Counted from the stretch's first letter, positions 53,301 through 62,941 are shown. The stretch is DNA of 64,000 nucleotides from Pseudomonas brassicacearum subsp. brassicacearum (GCF_008801605.1 NZ_VZPJ01000004.1:186001-250000), one strand, 5' to 3'. Notes: generated by a model not told the origin, from the letters alone. A program made the numbers and translations.

Positions 53301-55428
53301 GGTCCGCTTTGCGTAGATAGAGCGAGCGCGTGTCGGCCAGGTCACCAATGGGATGAAGGGCCACGCCGTCGTGGTAGCGCAACGTCAGGTCGCTTGGCCA
53401 ACCCGGCAACTCCACAATCGTCTGGACGATGCGAAAGTGCCCGCTTTGCGGCGTTTCATTACGCAGCAACCGTTCAATGGTGTACCGCACCTGCTGCCAA
53501 CACCTGACCTCGTCCAGGGTATTGGCGAGTATCGCCGGCATCGGCTGCCCCTCTACTTGCAAGTAGCGCAGATGCGCGTCGCTGATGCCGACCTGTCGCT
53601 GCATAACGAGGATCGTCCTGTCGTCCAGCTCGGCCGGCGTCTCGGCGAAGTTGCGCAACAGCTCCAGGCGGCCCCGTTGCAAGGGGTTGCGATGCGCCCA
53701 TCGCCAGCCACGGGCACGACTCCACTCCAGGGGTGGGCGCACGCCTTTATGTCCCGCAGGCAGGCGCAGGTCCAAGGCATCGCCCGTGCCTTGGACTTGG
53801 AAGTAGCGGTCCTCGATGCGCACCCACGCCTCGTTTGGCGTGCGCCAGACACCCCAGGCGTCTTGCTCCGCTTCCACAGGTGGAAAGTGTCTCGCTTCAA
53901 AAGGCCTGACATCGCCATTCCACAGGCGCGTGGCGCCGTCACTCACGGGCATGGGTTCCACCGTCCCGCCGACGAACCCCAGGTAGGCACCTTGAGCAAC
54001 GCCGAACAACACGTTGAAGATATGTTCGATGCCTTCCTGGGCATGACCTTCGTTGAAGGCCTGGATGCCTTCGAAGATTTCATACACCAGCCGCACGCCC
54101 CCGACCGCTGCCGCTGTCATGCCGAGGGGCGCGCAGAACGGGAAGAAGGTCGCCGCGAGCATGAGCGTGCGCTCGACAAGGCTTTCCCAATACGCGAAGC
54201 GAGCCTGCAGCGCCTGCCAGTCCTGGTCCCGGGTCGGGACCATCAGCGCCGCGGCGTTGGCCAAGGCATGGCCACGCCATTCGTGATAGCCGGCTGGCCA
54301 AGGTGGCTCACGCAAATCACTCAAGCCCCAGGCCACCTTGGGCATGGGTATCCGAATGCGGCTGCCGTCCTCGCCCCGTTCGCCTTCGCGCCACCCCGTG
54401 ATACGGGCATGGATTTCCTGTAGCACATTTGGGTGAGTCTCCAGCCGCCACTCCACTTGATCATGCAGGGCCGTCCCCAGCCACGCCTGCAAACGCAGCG
54501 GCAGGTAGCGCATCAGGCTTTCTCGATAGCTACGTCTACGTACCCGCTCGGTCAACTCCGCAGACATGGCCTGCAAACTGGTGAATTGCTTGAGCGGTGC
54601 CACCGCATCATGGGGCATGTGCAGGACGATCGGGCGCACACCTCTGGCGTCCCCTTGCACGCCCCAATACACCCGCGCACCGAACAGCGGCACGGACAGC
54701 AGCTCCAGCGACTTGACCTCGCAGGCCAAAGGCGCAATGGACCGGGCTTGGAGTTGAATGCCGGCGTAGGCCAGCAGGCGCTCACCGGTTTCATCGAGGC
54801 GCCCGTCCAACTTTGCCTCGTAGGCGTCATGGGTGAGCAGGCTGCGTGCGTACGCCATGTAGGCGCTGGCAACGGCAGGCACCTCGGCGCCGATGCGCGG
54901 CAACCGCCGTTCAAGCACCGTGCGGTAGGCGCCACCGGCATCCATGCGCCGACACAGGCGGGCGAATTCAGCCGGGGTCGTGGGTAATAAGACGGTATCC
55001 GACGGCACGTTCCATGGGCGGAACTCTTGCGGTTTTCCCTGAATGAACAGCTGGCCCGTGTTGTCGAAATCGCTGCCGGTGACCGCCTCGGTGGGCGCGT
55101 AATTGCGCATGGCCGCTTCCACCACTGACAGCGAGGGCTCATAGCGGAAGGCGCCGCGCCTGACCCTTGCCCGGCGTATGGCATCGGCAGCACCGCCGGT
55201 GCCATTCACCGCTGGCCAGGCCTGTACTTCCGGCTGGGCTTGCAGCAAGTTGCGCGTGAAGGTCTCCGGCGCCGGCAGGTCGACAAGCAGTGCATTGAGC
55301 GCATCACTGTCACGCTGCAGTTGCTGGGCAAGGACCTTGAAACGCTCCTGGTCGGCCCGTGACGCGCGTTTCAGCCAGGTGGGCAACCTGGCCTGGATAA
55401 AATCGACATGGGTATCTTGAGTGGACAT
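50326..55428 (-). CDS. Giant DUF6543 (dermonecrotic-toxin-like) protein with leucine-rich repeats
   Basis: A 1700-residue protein. The start at 55428 (MSTQDTHVDFIQARLPTWLK) follows a perfect AGGAGG. The first 1000 residues resemble the DUF6543 'dermonecrotic toxin' type found in large Pseudomonas proteins, with a hydrophobic segment near 420-445 (LMLAATFFPFCAPLGMTAAA) and another near 475-490. Residues about 1100-1366 are leucine-rich repeats (LHLQGNNLTAVP, LIELSLSNNPL, LRTLDLARCGL, LEELRLSGNNCRDLPD, LILDLRENRI). The last 330 residues are helical and not recognised. Effectors with this layout often end in an E3-ligase NEL domain; its CxD motif is not seen here. No signal peptide. Confidence 0.75.
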   Translation of the reverse strand: MSTQDTHVDFIQARLPTWLKRASRADQERFKVLAQQLQRDSDALNALLVDLPAPETFTRNLLQAQPEVQAWPAVNGTGGAADAIRRARVRRGAFRYEPSLSVVEAAMRNYAPTEAVTGSDFDNTGQLFIQGKPQEFRPWNVPSDTVLLPTTPAEFARLCRRMDAGGAYRTVLERRLPRIGAEVPAVASAYMAYARSLLTHDAYEAKLDGRLDETGERLLAYAGIQLQARSIAPLACEVKSLELLSVPLFGARVYWGVQGDARGVRPIVLHMPHDAVAPLKQFTSLQAMSAELTERVRRRSYRESLMRYLPLRLQAWLGTALHDQVEWRLETHPNVLQEIHARITGWREGERGEDGSRIRIPMPKVAWGLSDLREPPWPAGYHEWRGHALANAAALMVPTRDQDWQALQARFAYWESLVERTLMLAATFFPFCAPLGMTAAAVGGVRLVYEIFEGIQAFNEGHAQEGIEHIFNVLFGVAQGAYLGFVGGTVEPMPVSDGATRLWNGDVRPFEARHFPPVEAEQDAWGVWRTPNEAWVRIEDRYFQVQGTGDALDLRLPAGHKGVRPPLEWSRARGWRWAHRNPLQRGRLELLRNFAETPAELDDRTILVMQRQVGISDAHLRYLQVEGQPMPAILANTLDEVRCWQQVRYTIERLLRNETPQSGHFRIVQTIVELPGWPSDLTLRYHDGVALHPIGDLADTRSLYLRKADLEHDAWAERVLAGLSTAEQTSLLGQGSLGLPPVERSRLLAGHWARHLQRNTRRVIDAMLRTIGLDPLAVPLVRAFPGLPQSMANELASQAIGQDRVRLTEGRVGEGLGSQCAEALRELRLSRALRALERGESSVDRDRIIMGLVGSAPQLQGRVRLRLFLRELANPLEVGETGPLKIIRQEGELYRSFDEEGHELADALDLEAALLRALPDDARRALGLNIWQGDTLRTWLLAQALDDRPGLRPYLLIKPLGTRGARPQWLNGRLGYPFSGRGRLPLQVWSGSLEARLERLYPSYAGSELARLQETLARQASRQRLSLENLVAQLENQWTALDHELRQWEVHEGAHHPAENSLDTETRLSLRRAVAAEIRRAWRRAPDPGQEGSELALRLVGYNIGRLPPISTSFEHIEELFLVNMGLSEDPSTFLRLFPNMDTLHLQGNNLTAVPMAAGELPGLIELSLSNNPLMMDEDVFAPLLGAGSALHLRTLHLSGISSGGETGASAAMVAAIDRLDGLISLRELVWADNLHFTRQELQAITALPGLRTLDLARCGLRLDQQGSAFLRTAVGLEELRLSGNNCRDLPDLSELVNLQELELSSTGLDRVPALVLTVLSRPSSDMLILDLRENRIANIQDDLLPALVQWPREDPVGLWLEDNPLPSAQIQALRAMVPEAFRYTIDDWLYISPSLQRALEVARDNAGNRRFIDWFSGAMQEADARSSLGLSFGDRQRAAAILQHYIGYQNAHAPLPDLIADFDQQLGQLRVRLQARSLDRQQPDLAELELHFTMFEALQRARLERQGVPFGGFLIEHYAFWNHMLAERYPNIEQRQAHMTRAAFIDWLCDAQDTFNNNDQSPRTGEMTWRPYLGLMSRDWSEGLAVWETVDDDLVDAFSEPVNPSRWPRVLLDNLARPDADLPSPLESFTQGDRTVWRRTGLEAVADVNWTAGQPVTLTEDQLRRTMAIYRSLKSREVEALVRRITTELVSAWWTSGTL

Positions 55429-55560
55429 GATGGACCTCCTTCCTTGGGGTCGATTGAGCATTGGAGATGCTGAGGCACACTGAATTGATGTGCCTGCGAT
55501 GCTCGCGAAAACAAGCGCTTTTTGAAACCGCCCAACCGTTGCAAGGGGTTGCGGTCCCAA

Positions 55561-56511
55561 TCAGTCCCCCGCTCGCCCGTTTGCCTTGCTGCGCAGCAAA
55601 TCGATGAACAGTCCCAACTCCCGGCTCACCGGTTCACCCTTGCGGCGCAGTAACCCGAACGGCGCCAGTTGCACATCGAGCGCCACCGGCAACGCCACCA
55701 CCAGGCCCATCTTCAGGTAATCGCGCAAGGCGGTTTCCGAGAGCACCATGATCGCGTCGGTCAGTTGAATCAGTTGCTGCATGGAATACACCGAGCTGCA
55801 CTCGATGATGTCCGCCGGCGTTGGCAGCGCCAGGCGTTGCAGGGCCTGATCGAGGCCGATGCGTGCCGGACTGGTTTCCGGTTGCAGGATCCACGGCCAG
55901 TCGCTGACCAGTTCGGCCAGCGCCAGTTTCTTGCGTCGCGCCAGGGGATGGCCGGCGTGGACCACTACCAGCAAACGTTCGTTGCCCAACTGTTCGAACT
56001 CGTAGTGCTCGCTGTCGGTGGCCGCGTTGCGTCGGGCGATGGCCAGGTCGATACGGCCCTGTTCCAACAACTGGATCACCTGGTCGCTGGTGTCGCCCAT
56101 GATGCGGATCCGCAGTTGTGGGTTGAGGGCCTTGATGCGGGCGATGGAGTCCATCACCAGGTCCGGTGCGGCGCCCATGATGGTGCCGATCGACAGATAG
56201 CCGTAACCGCCCTGCTGACGCGCCAGCAGGTCTTCGGCGCAGCGGTCCAGGCCACTGAGGGCCAACTCGGCGAAGCGGATCAGTTCCTGGCCCAAGGCAG
56301 TCGGGCGCATGCCCCGGGGCAGGCGCTCGAACAGGTCGCAACCGAACATGTCCTCGATCTCGTGCAGCATCCGGGTCGCCGCCGGTTGCGACATGTTCAG
56401 GCTCTGGGAGGCGCGATGCAGGTTCTGGCTGGCACTCAGGGCCACCAGCATGTGCAGATGTTTATAACGCAGGCGGTTGAACAGGCTGCGGGACAGCACG
56501 GGATGGGTCAT
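55561..56511 (-). CDS. LysR family regulator of the rhamnonate cluster
   Basis: A 316-residue LysR regulator. The HTH is in LVALSASQNLHRASQSLNMSQPAATRMLHEIEDMFG, with a C-terminal effector-binding domain; the type is near GbpR. It is divergent from the MFS transporter gene by 123 bases, with a 19-bp palindrome in the gap. It probably activates the transport and catabolism genes in response to a sugar acid. E. coli uses an IclR-type RhmR for this pathway, so control here differs. Confidence 0.9.
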   Translation of the reverse strand: MTHPVLSRSLFNRLRYKHLHMLVALSASQNLHRASQSLNMSQPAATRMLHEIEDMFGCDLFERLPRGMRPTALGQELIRFAELALSGLDRCAEDLLARQQGGYGYLSIGTIMGAAPDLVMDSIARIKALNPQLRIRIMGDTSDQVIQLLEQGRIDLAIARRNAATDSEHYEFEQLGNERLLVVVHAGHPLARRKKLALAELVSDWPWILQPETSPARIGLDQALQRLALPTPADIIECSSVYSMQQLIQLTDAIMVLSETALRDYLKMGLVVALPVALDVQLAPFGLLRRKGEPVSRELGLFIDLLRSKANGRAGD

Positions 56512-56526
56512 CGAGGGCCTCTTTAT

Positions 56527-56580
56527 CGATACCTTGAGGGTATCGCTTGTTAGCGAGATTCGATTTGTAACGCATCGTTA
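56527..56580. promoter_or_regulatory. LysR-type operator palindromes
   Basis: CGATACC-TTGAG-GGTATCG (56527-56545) is a perfect 7-bp-arm palindrome containing the LysR T-N11-A pattern inside ATAC-N7-GTAT. A second smaller palindrome TAACG-CAT-CGTTA lies at 56568-56580. Both fall between the LysR and transporter starts, as expected for recognition and activation sites. Confidence 0.75.
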
Positions 56581-56634
56581 GCCGGCCGTACAGTCCAGCC
56601 CATAAGAACAAATACCTGCTAAAGGAACCCCGCG

Positions 56635-57930
56635 ATGAAGACTCTTCCTGCGTCTGTGCTGGCCAAGATTTCCTGGCGCCTGCTGCCCTTCCTGTTGCTG
56701 ATGTACATCATGGCCTTTCTCGACCGCGCCAACGTCGGGTTCGCCAAGCAAGCCTTCCAGGCCGACACCGGTATCGGCGATGCAGCGTTCGCCTTTGGCG
56801 CCGGGGTGTTCTTTGCCGGCTACGCCTTGTTGGAGGTGCCGAGCAACCTGATCCTGCACCGCGTCGGTGCCCGGTTGTGGATGTGCCGGATCATGGTGAC
56901 CTGGGGCCTGGTGTCGGCGGCCATGGTCTTTGCGCACAACGAAACGAGTTTCTACGTGCTGCGCTTCTTGCTGGGCGTGGCCGAAGCCGGGTTCTTTCCC
57001 GGTGTCATCCTCTACCTCACCTATTGGTTCCCCTCGGCGGCCCGGGGCAAGGCCATGGGCTTCTTCTACTTCGGCGCGCCGCTGGCGTTCATCTTCGGCA
57101 GCCCGCTGTCGGGCCTGTTGTTGGAGCTGGACGGTTTTGTCGGTGTCCACGGCTGGCAGTGGTTGTTCGCCGTTGAAGGCCTGATGGCTTCGGCTGTGGG
57201 CATCTGGGCCTATTGGTACCTGGACAACCGCCCCGCCGATGCTAAATGGTTGACGGTCGAAGAACGCCGGCAGGTCCAGGCGTTGCTCGATGCCGAGGAC
57301 CAGCACAAACAATCCCACGGCCGCAGCCTGCTCAGCGTGCTGTGCCAGCCTTCTGTGTTGTACCTGTGCCTGATTTACCTGCTCATCCAGGCCAGCGTCT
57401 ATGGCGTGGTGTTTTACCTGCCGACCCAGGTCGGCGGTCTGTTGGGCAGCAAGGTCGGGCTGATGGTGGGGCTGGTCACGGCAATTCCGTGGATCTGCGC
57501 CCTGTGCGCGGCCTACCTGATTCCCGGTTACAGCGACCGCACCGGCCAGCGCCGCCGTACCGCCGCGCTGACCCTGCTGATGGCGGCCGTCGGGATCGCC
57601 TGCTCGGTGAGTGTGTCCAGCCCATTGCTGGGAATCATCGCCCTGTGCTTCGCCGCTTCCGGCTTCATCGCCGTGCAGCCGGTGTTCTGGACCTTTCCGT
57701 CCAGCTACCTGGCCGGCAGCGCGGCAGCAGCGGGTATCGCGTTGATCAATTCCTTTGGCGCCCTCGGCGGCTTTATCGCCCCGGTGCTGAAGAATTGGGC
57801 CGAAGGCGCCTTCCACTCCCCCGCCGCGGGCCTCTACCTGCTCTCTGTTACCACCGTTATCGCCGCGTTGCTGGTGCTGGGTATCCACTCGCCCGGCCAA
57901 CGTGCTTCGAAGACGCCCGCCACTGTTTAA
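56635..57930 (+). CDS. MFS transporter, anion:cation symporter family (L-rhamnonate type)
   Basis: A 431-residue major-facilitator protein with about 12 transmembrane helices. [19 protein letters not shown] and [24 protein letters not shown] are typical of the ACS family that takes up hexuronates and sugar acids by proton symport. It heads the operon MFS-rhmD-rhmA-aldA, so L-rhamnonate or a similar acid is the likely substrate (like RhmT). It is followed by rhmD after 17 bases. Confidence 0.9.
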   Translation: MKTLPASVLAKISWRLLPFLLLMYIMAFLDRANVGFAKQAFQADTGIGDAAFAFGAGVFFAGYALLEVPSNLILHRVGARLWMCRIMVTWGLVSAAMVFAHNETSFYVLRFLLGVAEAGFFPGVILYLTYWFPSAARGKAMGFFYFGAPLAFIFGSPLSGLLLELDGFVGVHGWQWLFAVEGLMASAVGIWAYWYLDNRPADAKWLTVEERRQVQALLDAEDQHKQSHGRSLLSVLCQPSVLYLCLIYLLIQASVYGVVFYLPTQVGGLLGSKVGLMVGLVTAIPWICALCAAYLIPGYSDRTGQRRRTAALTLLMAAVGIACSVSVSSPLLGIIALCFAASGFIAVQPVFWTFPSSYLAGSAAAAGIALINSFGALGGFIAPVLKNWAEGAFHSPAAGLYLLSVTTVIAALLVLGIHSPGQRASKTPATV

Positions 57931-57947
57931 CTCAAGGAGCTGCATAC

Positions 57948-59147
57948 ATGGGTATTCCCACAATCAAACACGTTCGCGCCTTCGTGCTTCGAGGCGGCGG
58001 CGCCGATTATCACGATCAGGCCGATGGCCACTGGATCGACGATCACATCGCCACGCCCATGAGCAAGTACCCGGACTACCGCCAGAGCCGCCGCAGTTTC
58101 GGCATCAATGTGCTCGGTACCCTGGTGGTGGAAATCGAAGCCAGCGATGGCACCGTCGGGTTCGCCGTGACCACCGGTGGCGAGCCCGCGGCGTACATCG
58201 TTGAAAAGCACTTGGCACGATTCGTCGAAGGCGCCCGGGTGACCGACATCGAGAAGATCTGGGACCAGATGTACCAGTCGACGCTCTACTACGGTCGCAA
58301 GGGCCTGGTGATCAACACGATTTCCGGCGTGGACCTGGCGCTCTGGGACTTGCTCGGCAAGATCCGCCAGGAGCCGGTGCATCAACTGCTCGGCGGCGCG
58401 GTGCGTGATGAATTGCAGTTCTATGCCACCGGCGCACGGCCGGACCTGGCGCAGAAAATGGGTTTCATCGGCGGCAAGATGCCTTTGCATCATGGCCCGG
58501 CCGAAGGCGAGGAAGGCCTGCGCAAGAATCTCGAAGCCCTGGCAACCATGCGCGAGCGGGTCGGCCCCGATTTCTGGCTGATGCTCGATTGCTGGATGAG
58601 CCTGGACCTCAACTACGCCACCCGGCTCGCGATCGGCGCCCACGAGCACGGTTTGAAGTGGATCGAAGAGGCGTTGCCGCCCGACGACTACTGGGGCTAC
58701 GCCGCGCTGCGCAACAACGTGCCCAAGGGCATGCTGGTGACCACCGGTGAGCATGAGGCCACCCGTTGGGGCTTTCGCATGCTGCTGGAGATGGGTTGCT
58801 GCGACATCATCCAGCCGGACGTTGGCTGGTGTGGCGGCCTCACCGAACTGGTGAAGATCTCGGCCCTGGCCGACGCCCACAACGCGCTGGTGATTCCCCA
58901 CGGCTCCTCGGTCTACAGCTATCACTTCGTCGCCACCCGGCATAACAGCCCATTCGCCGAATTCCTGATGATGGCGCCCAAGGCCGACGAAGTGGTGCCG
59001 ATGTTCCATCCGCAACTGCTGGGCGAACCGGTGCCGGTGGAAGGCCGCATGCGCCTGTCGGTCCTTGACCAGCCTGGCTTCGGCGTGACGCTCAATCCGG
59101 ATTGCCAGTTGCACCGACCTTATCACCGCGAAAGGAGCACGCCATGA
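57948..59147 (+). CDS. rhmD: L-rhamnonate dehydratase
   Basis: A 399-residue enolase-superfamily enzyme. It converts L-rhamnonate to 2-keto-3-deoxy-L-rhamnonate and water. The Mg ligands lie in [20 protein letters not shown] and [12 protein letters not shown], and the catalytic His in [12 protein letters not shown]; the N-terminal [21 protein letters not shown] is typical of RhmD. The ATG at 57948 follows AAGGAG; the reading frame is open far upstream inside the transporter gene but not coding. The stop overlaps the aldolase start (ATGA). Confidence 0.93.
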   Translation: MGIPTIKHVRAFVLRGGGADYHDQADGHWIDDHIATPMSKYPDYRQSRRSFGINVLGTLVVEIEASDGTVGFAVTTGGEPAAYIVEKHLARFVEGARVTDIEKIWDQMYQSTLYYGRKGLVINTISGVDLALWDLLGKIRQEPVHQLLGGAVRDELQFYATGARPDLAQKMGFIGGKMPLHHGPAEGEEGLRKNLEALATMRERVGPDFWLMLDCWMSLDLNYATRLAIGAHEHGLKWIEEALPPDDYWGYAALRNNVPKGMLVTTGEHEATRWGFRMLLEMGCCDIIQPDVGWCGGLTELVKISALADAHNALVIPHGSSVYSYHFVATRHNSPFAEFLMMAPKADEVVPMFHPQLLGEPVPVEGRMRLSVLDQPGFGVTLNPDCQLHRPYHRERSTP

Positions 59148-59944
59148 ACATGCCCCGCAACGCCTTCAAGGCCGCGCTCAGCTCAACACAAACCCAATAC
59201 GGTATCTGGGCCGGTTTCGCCACCGGCTATGCCGCCGAGATCATCGCCGGCACCGGTTACGACTGGATGCTGATCGATGGCGAACACGCACCCAACACCG
59301 TACCCAGCGTACTCGGCCAGCTCCAGGCCGTGGCGCCCTATGCCACCGCGCCGGTGGTGCGGGCGGTGACTGGCGACGCCAACCTGATCAAGCAGTTGCT
59401 GGATGTCGGTGCCCAGACCCTGATGATTCCCATGGTCGAAACCGCCGAGCAGGCTCAGGCCCTGGTGCGTGCCATGCGTTATCCGCCCCATGGTATTCGT
59501 GGTGTGGGCGGCGGCCTGACCCGCGCCACTCGTTGGGACGGTGTGGCGAACTACCTCACCACCGCCCATGAAGAACTGTGCCTGATCGTCCAGGTGGAAT
59601 CGCGCACGGGCGTGGAAAACGTCGAAGCGATCGCTGCCGTCGAGGGCGTGGACGCGGTGTTCATCGGCCCCGCCGACCTGTCCATCGGACTCGGCCATGC
59701 AGGCAACCCGGGACATCCCGAGGTACAGGAGCGCATCCGGCACGCGGTCGACGCCACCCTCGCAGCGGGCAAGGCCTGCGGCATCCTGGCGCCCAACGAA
59801 GCCGATGCGCGTCGCTATCAGGCTTGGGGCTGCCAGTTCATTGCGGTGGCCATCGACATCAGTCTGCTGCGCCAGAGCGCCCAGGCCACCCTCGCCCGCT
59901 ATCGCGAACCTGCCACCGTCCAAGTGCCGTCGCGCACTTACTGA
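59144..59944 (+). CDS. rhmA: 2-keto-3-deoxy-L-rhamnonate aldolase
   Basis: A 266-residue HpcH/HpaI-family class II aldolase that cleaves 2-keto-3-deoxy-L-rhamnonate to pyruvate and L-lactaldehyde. Motifs are [35 protein letters not shown], and the metal-binding [20 protein letters not shown] and [15 protein letters not shown] precedes the ATG at 59144, which overlaps the rhmD stop. Its product is the substrate of the next enzyme. Confidence 0.92.
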   Translation: MNMPRNAFKAALSSTQTQYGIWAGFATGYAAEIIAGTGYDWMLIDGEHAPNTVPSVLGQLQAVAPYATAPVVRAVTGDANLIKQLLDVGAQTLMIPMVETAEQAQALVRAMRYPPHGIRGVGGGLTRATRWDGVANYLTTAHEELCLIVQVESRTGVENVEAIAAVEGVDAVFIGPADLSIGLGHAGNPGHPEVQERIRHAVDATLAAGKACGILAPNEADARRYQAWGCQFIAVAIDISLLRQSAQATLARYREPATVQVPSRTY

Positions 59945-59955
59945 AGGAGCCTGTC

Positions 59956-61389
59956 ATGTCATCCGTTCCTGTGTTCCAGAACTTCATCAACGGCCAGTTC
60001 ACCCACAGCGAAGCGCACCTGGACGTGTACAACCCGGCCACCGGCGCATTGCTGTCCCGGGTCCCGGCCTCCACTTGCGCCGATGTCGATCAGGCCTTGG
60101 CTGGCGCCCGCGCTGCGCAGAAAGCCTGGTCGGCGAAACCGGCCATCGAGCGCGCCGGTTACCTGCGGCGCATCGCCAGCAAACTGCGGGAGAACGTTGC
60201 GCACCTGGCGCGCACCATCACCCTGGAACAAGGCAAGATCAGCGCCCTGGCCGAAGTGGAGGTGAACTTCACCGCCGACTACCTTGACTACATGGCCGAG
60301 TGGGCCCGGCGCATCGAAGGCGAAATCATCACCAGCGACCGGCCCGGGGAAAACATCTTCCTGTTCCGCAAGCCCTTGGGCGTGGTCGCGGGCATCCTGC
60401 CGTGGAACTTCCCGTTCTTTTTGATCGCCCGCAAGATGGCGCCGGCCCTGCTGACCGGCAACACCATCGTCATCAAGCCCAGCGAAGAAACCCCGAACAA
60501 CTGCTTCGAATTCGCCCGGTTGGTGGCCGAAACCGACTTGCCTCCCGGCGTATTCAACGTGGTGTGTGGCGACGGCCGGGTGGGCGCGGCCCTGAGCGGC
60601 CACAAAGGCGTGGACATGATCAGCTTTACCGGCAGCGTTGATACCGGCTCGCGGATCATGACGGCGGCTGCGACGAACATTACCAAACTCAACCTGGAGC
60701 TGGGCGGCAAGGCCCCGGCCATTGTCTTGGCGGACGCTGACCTGGCGTTGGCGGTCAAGGCAATTCGCGACTCACGGATCATCAACACCGGTCAGGTCTG
60801 CAACTGTGCCGAGCGGGTCTACGTGGAGCGCAAGGTCGCCGATCAATTCATCGAACGCATCAGCGCGGCCATGTCCGCCACCCGTTACGGCGACCCGCTG
60901 GCCGAGCCCGATGTCGAGATGGGCCCCTTGATCAACCGCCAGGGCCTGGACAGCGTCGAGCGCAAAGTGCGGATCGCCCTGCAGCAAGGTGCCAGCCTGA
61001 TCAGCGGAGGCCGCGTGGCAGACCGCCCCGACGGTTTCCACTTCGAACCCACCGTGCTCGCCGGTTGCAACGCCTCGATGGACATCATGCGCGAGGAAAT
61101 CTTCGGTCCGGTACTGCCCATCCAGATCGTCGACGACCTGGACGAAGCGATCGCCCTGGCCAACGACTGCGACTATGGCCTGACCTCTTCGGTCTATACC
61201 CGGGACCTGGGACGCGCCATGCACGCCATTCGGGGCCTGGACTTTGGCGAGACCTACGTCAACCGCGAAAACTTCGAAGCCATGCAGGGGTTCCATGCCG
61301 GAGTGCGCAAGTCCGGGGTTGGCGGGGCCGATGGCAAGCATGGCTTGTATGAGTACACCCATACCCATGCGGTGTACTTGCAAAGCTGA
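59956..61389 (+). CDS. aldA: Lactaldehyde dehydrogenase
   Basis: A 477-residue NAD-dependent aldehyde dehydrogenase that oxidises L-lactaldehyde to L-lactate (also glycolaldehyde). GVVAGILPWNFPFFLIARK, FTGSVDTGSRIM, LELGGKAPAIVL and the nucleophile cysteine motif INTGQVCNCAERVYV closely match AldA of E. coli. It lies 11 bases after rhmA with AAGGAG upstream, so it completes the operon: rhamnonate enters and leaves as pyruvate and lactate. Confidence 0.93.
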   Translation: MSSVPVFQNFINGQFTHSEAHLDVYNPATGALLSRVPASTCADVDQALAGARAAQKAWSAKPAIERAGYLRRIASKLRENVAHLARTITLEQGKISALAEVEVNFTADYLDYMAEWARRIEGEIITSDRPGENIFLFRKPLGVVAGILPWNFPFFLIARKMAPALLTGNTIVIKPSEETPNNCFEFARLVAETDLPPGVFNVVCGDGRVGAALSGHKGVDMISFTGSVDTGSRIMTAAATNITKLNLELGGKAPAIVLADADLALAVKAIRDSRIINTGQVCNCAERVYVERKVADQFIERISAAMSATRYGDPLAEPDVEMGPLINRQGLDSVERKVRIALQQGASLISGGRVADRPDGFHFEPTVLAGCNASMDIMREEIFGPVLPIQIVDDLDEAIALANDCDYGLTSSVYTRDLGRAMHAIRGLDFGETYVNRENFEAMQGFHAGVRKSGVGGADGKHGLYEYTHTHAVYLQS

Positions 61390-61404
61390 CCGGCGATTGC
61401 CCTT

Positions 61405-61425
61405 CAGGGGGAACTTCGCCCCCTG
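61405..61425. terminator. Hairpin between convergent aldA and LysE-type genes
   Basis: CAGGGGG (61405-61411) pairs with CCCCCTG (61419-61425) across a seven-base loop. It lies 16 bases after the aldA stop and 23 before the LysE stop. It lacks a T run, so its strength is uncertain. Confidence 0.5.
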
Positions 61426-61447
61426 CGGGAGCCAGCGCCCTCGAGAC

Positions 61448-62050
61448 TCAGACCACCAAGGTCAACCACGCCGATACCAGCAGCATCACCGCCATGACCC
61501 GATTGAACCGTCCCATCGCCACGGCGGAGCGGCAGAACCGTGCGGCGCCGCGGCCCAGGTAGGCCCAGGCGGTCATGCACGGGATCGAAATGGCGAAGAA
61601 TGCCAGGGACAGCCAGAGAACCCGCACGGTGCGGTCGGCCTCCGCCCCCGCGAAGACGCTGACCACCGCCAACGCCATCATCCAGGTTTTCGGGTTCACC
61701 AACTGCAACCCGGCAGCCCCCGCCAAGCCCAGCCGCGGGCCTTCGACGGGACGGTCCGGGTCGATGGCCTGGGCCGGTGCGCTGAAAATCTGCCAGGCCA
61801 TCCAACTCAACCAGGCGATGCCCGCCCATGAGAGCAGTGTCTGAATCGTGGCATGGCGCGCCAGCACGTCTCCCAACCCGGTGCCGACCAAAAGCACCAG
61901 CAAGGCCGCCGCCGCGCAGGCACCGAGGATGATCGGCACAGTGGTTGCCAGGCCGAAGCGCGAGCTATGGCTCAGCACCAGGATATTGGTCGGGCCCGGG
62001 GTGATGGAGGCGACAAACGCGAACAAGGCAAACGGCAGTAACTGGTCCAT
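61448..62050 (-). CDS. LysE/RhtB family exporter
   Basis: A 200-residue inner-membrane protein with about six hydrophobic helices and the family start FVASITPGPTNILVLSHSSRFG. NPKTWMMALAVVSVFAG is the conserved mid-protein motif. It should export amino acids or related metabolites. The divergent or following AraC gene on the same strand is 54 bases upstream, so the regulator gene at 62105-62941 probably precedes it in one unit. Confidence 0.92.
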   Translation of the reverse strand: MDQLLPFALFAFVASITPGPTNILVLSHSSRFGLATTVPIILGACAAAALLVLLVGTGLGDVLARHATIQTLLSWAGIAWLSWMAWQIFSAPAQAIDPDRPVEGPRLGLAGAAGLQLVNPKTWMMALAVVSVFAGAEADRTVRVLWLSLAFFAISIPCMTAWAYLGRGAARFCRSAVAMGRFNRVMAVMLLVSAWLTLVV

Positions 62051-62104
62051 GGAGCAAGATCTCGGTGAATGATCGATGGCTTGATCATCCCCACGAAGCC
62101 GTGG

Positions 62105-62941
62105 TCAGTCTGGAACAATTGAGCAGCGCTTGCGGTAGTCCGCCGGGCTCAGGCGATAGGCGCGCTGGAACCAGCGGCCCAGGTGGCTTTGGTCGGCAAA
62201 ACCGAGCATGGCCGCCACCGCCACGACGCTCTCGCCACCGGCCAGCAAGCGCCGGGCGCGGGCCAGGCGCAACTGGATCAGATAGGCATGGGGCGCCAGG
62301 CCGAAAGCCGCCTTGAACGCACGGGTCAGGCGGAAACGATCCACGCCGGTGACCTGCGCCAAGTCGTCCAGCCCGATGTCTTCGCTCAGGTGACTGTGCA
62401 GATAATCCCGGGCCTGCTGCGCCACCAATGGCAGCCGCGGATCCGGGTTGATCCGCGTCCGCCAGTGCAGGTGTTGGGTCAGGTTGGCCAACAGCGTATC
62501 GAGGGCCGTCTGGCGCACGATGCGGATCTCCTGCTCGTGCAGGCTCTGGAAGGCCATGGCCGTGGCACTCGCCAGCCGCGCATCGTCAGTCAGGGTCGCG
62601 GCAAACCCCAGTTGGGCGTTGTCCGGCGCCACGTCGAACAAGGAACGCAACTCGCGCTCCAGCCATTGAGGCTCCAGGTACAACGTGCGATAGGTAAACC
62701 CGTGGTCGTGAGGGGCGTTACCGTCATGCAGCTCGCCGGGCTCGAGCAGGAACACTTTGCCCGGCGTGCTGTTGTGCTGCTGGCGGCGGCAATGAAACTG
62801 CTGCACGCCCTGCTCGGTCACGCCCACCAGATAGGTGTCATGCCAGTGGGGATCATAGGCATGCCCCTCGAAATGCGCGCGCACGGTCTCGATACCGGAC
62901 GTGGCGTCCTGCTTGAGATCGATCCAGTTGCGCGCTGTCAT
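62105..62941 (-). CDS. AraC family regulator with cupin sensor
   Basis: A 278-residue regulator with an N-terminal AraC-binding cupin (HFEGHAYDPHWHDTYLVGVTEQG, FLLEPGELHDG) and a C-terminal HTH (IGLDDLAQVTGVDRFRLTRAFKAAFG, VVAVAAMLGFADQSHLGRWFQRAYR). This architecture next to a LysE exporter is common in Proteobacteria. It probably controls the exporter downstream of it in response to the exported compound. Inducer unknown. Confidence 0.92.
   Translation of the reverse strand: MTARNWIDLKQDATSGIETVRAHFEGHAYDPHWHDTYLVGVTEQGVQQFHCRRQQHNSTPGKVFLLEPGELHDGNAPHDHGFTYRTLYLEPQWLERELRSLFDVAPDNAQLGFAATLTDDARLASATAMAFQSLHEQEIRIVRQTALDTLLANLTQHLHWRTRINPDPRLPLVAQQARDYLHSHLSEDIGLDDLAQVTGVDRFRLTRAFKAAFGLAPHAYLIQLRLARARRLLAGGESVVAVAAMLGFADQSHLGRWFQRAYRLSPADYRKRCSIVPD

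Noticed and set aside
57246..57947. Extension of the rhmD frame into the transporter gene
   Set aside because: The transporter is intact in another frame, and RhmD homology begins at the ATG at 57948.
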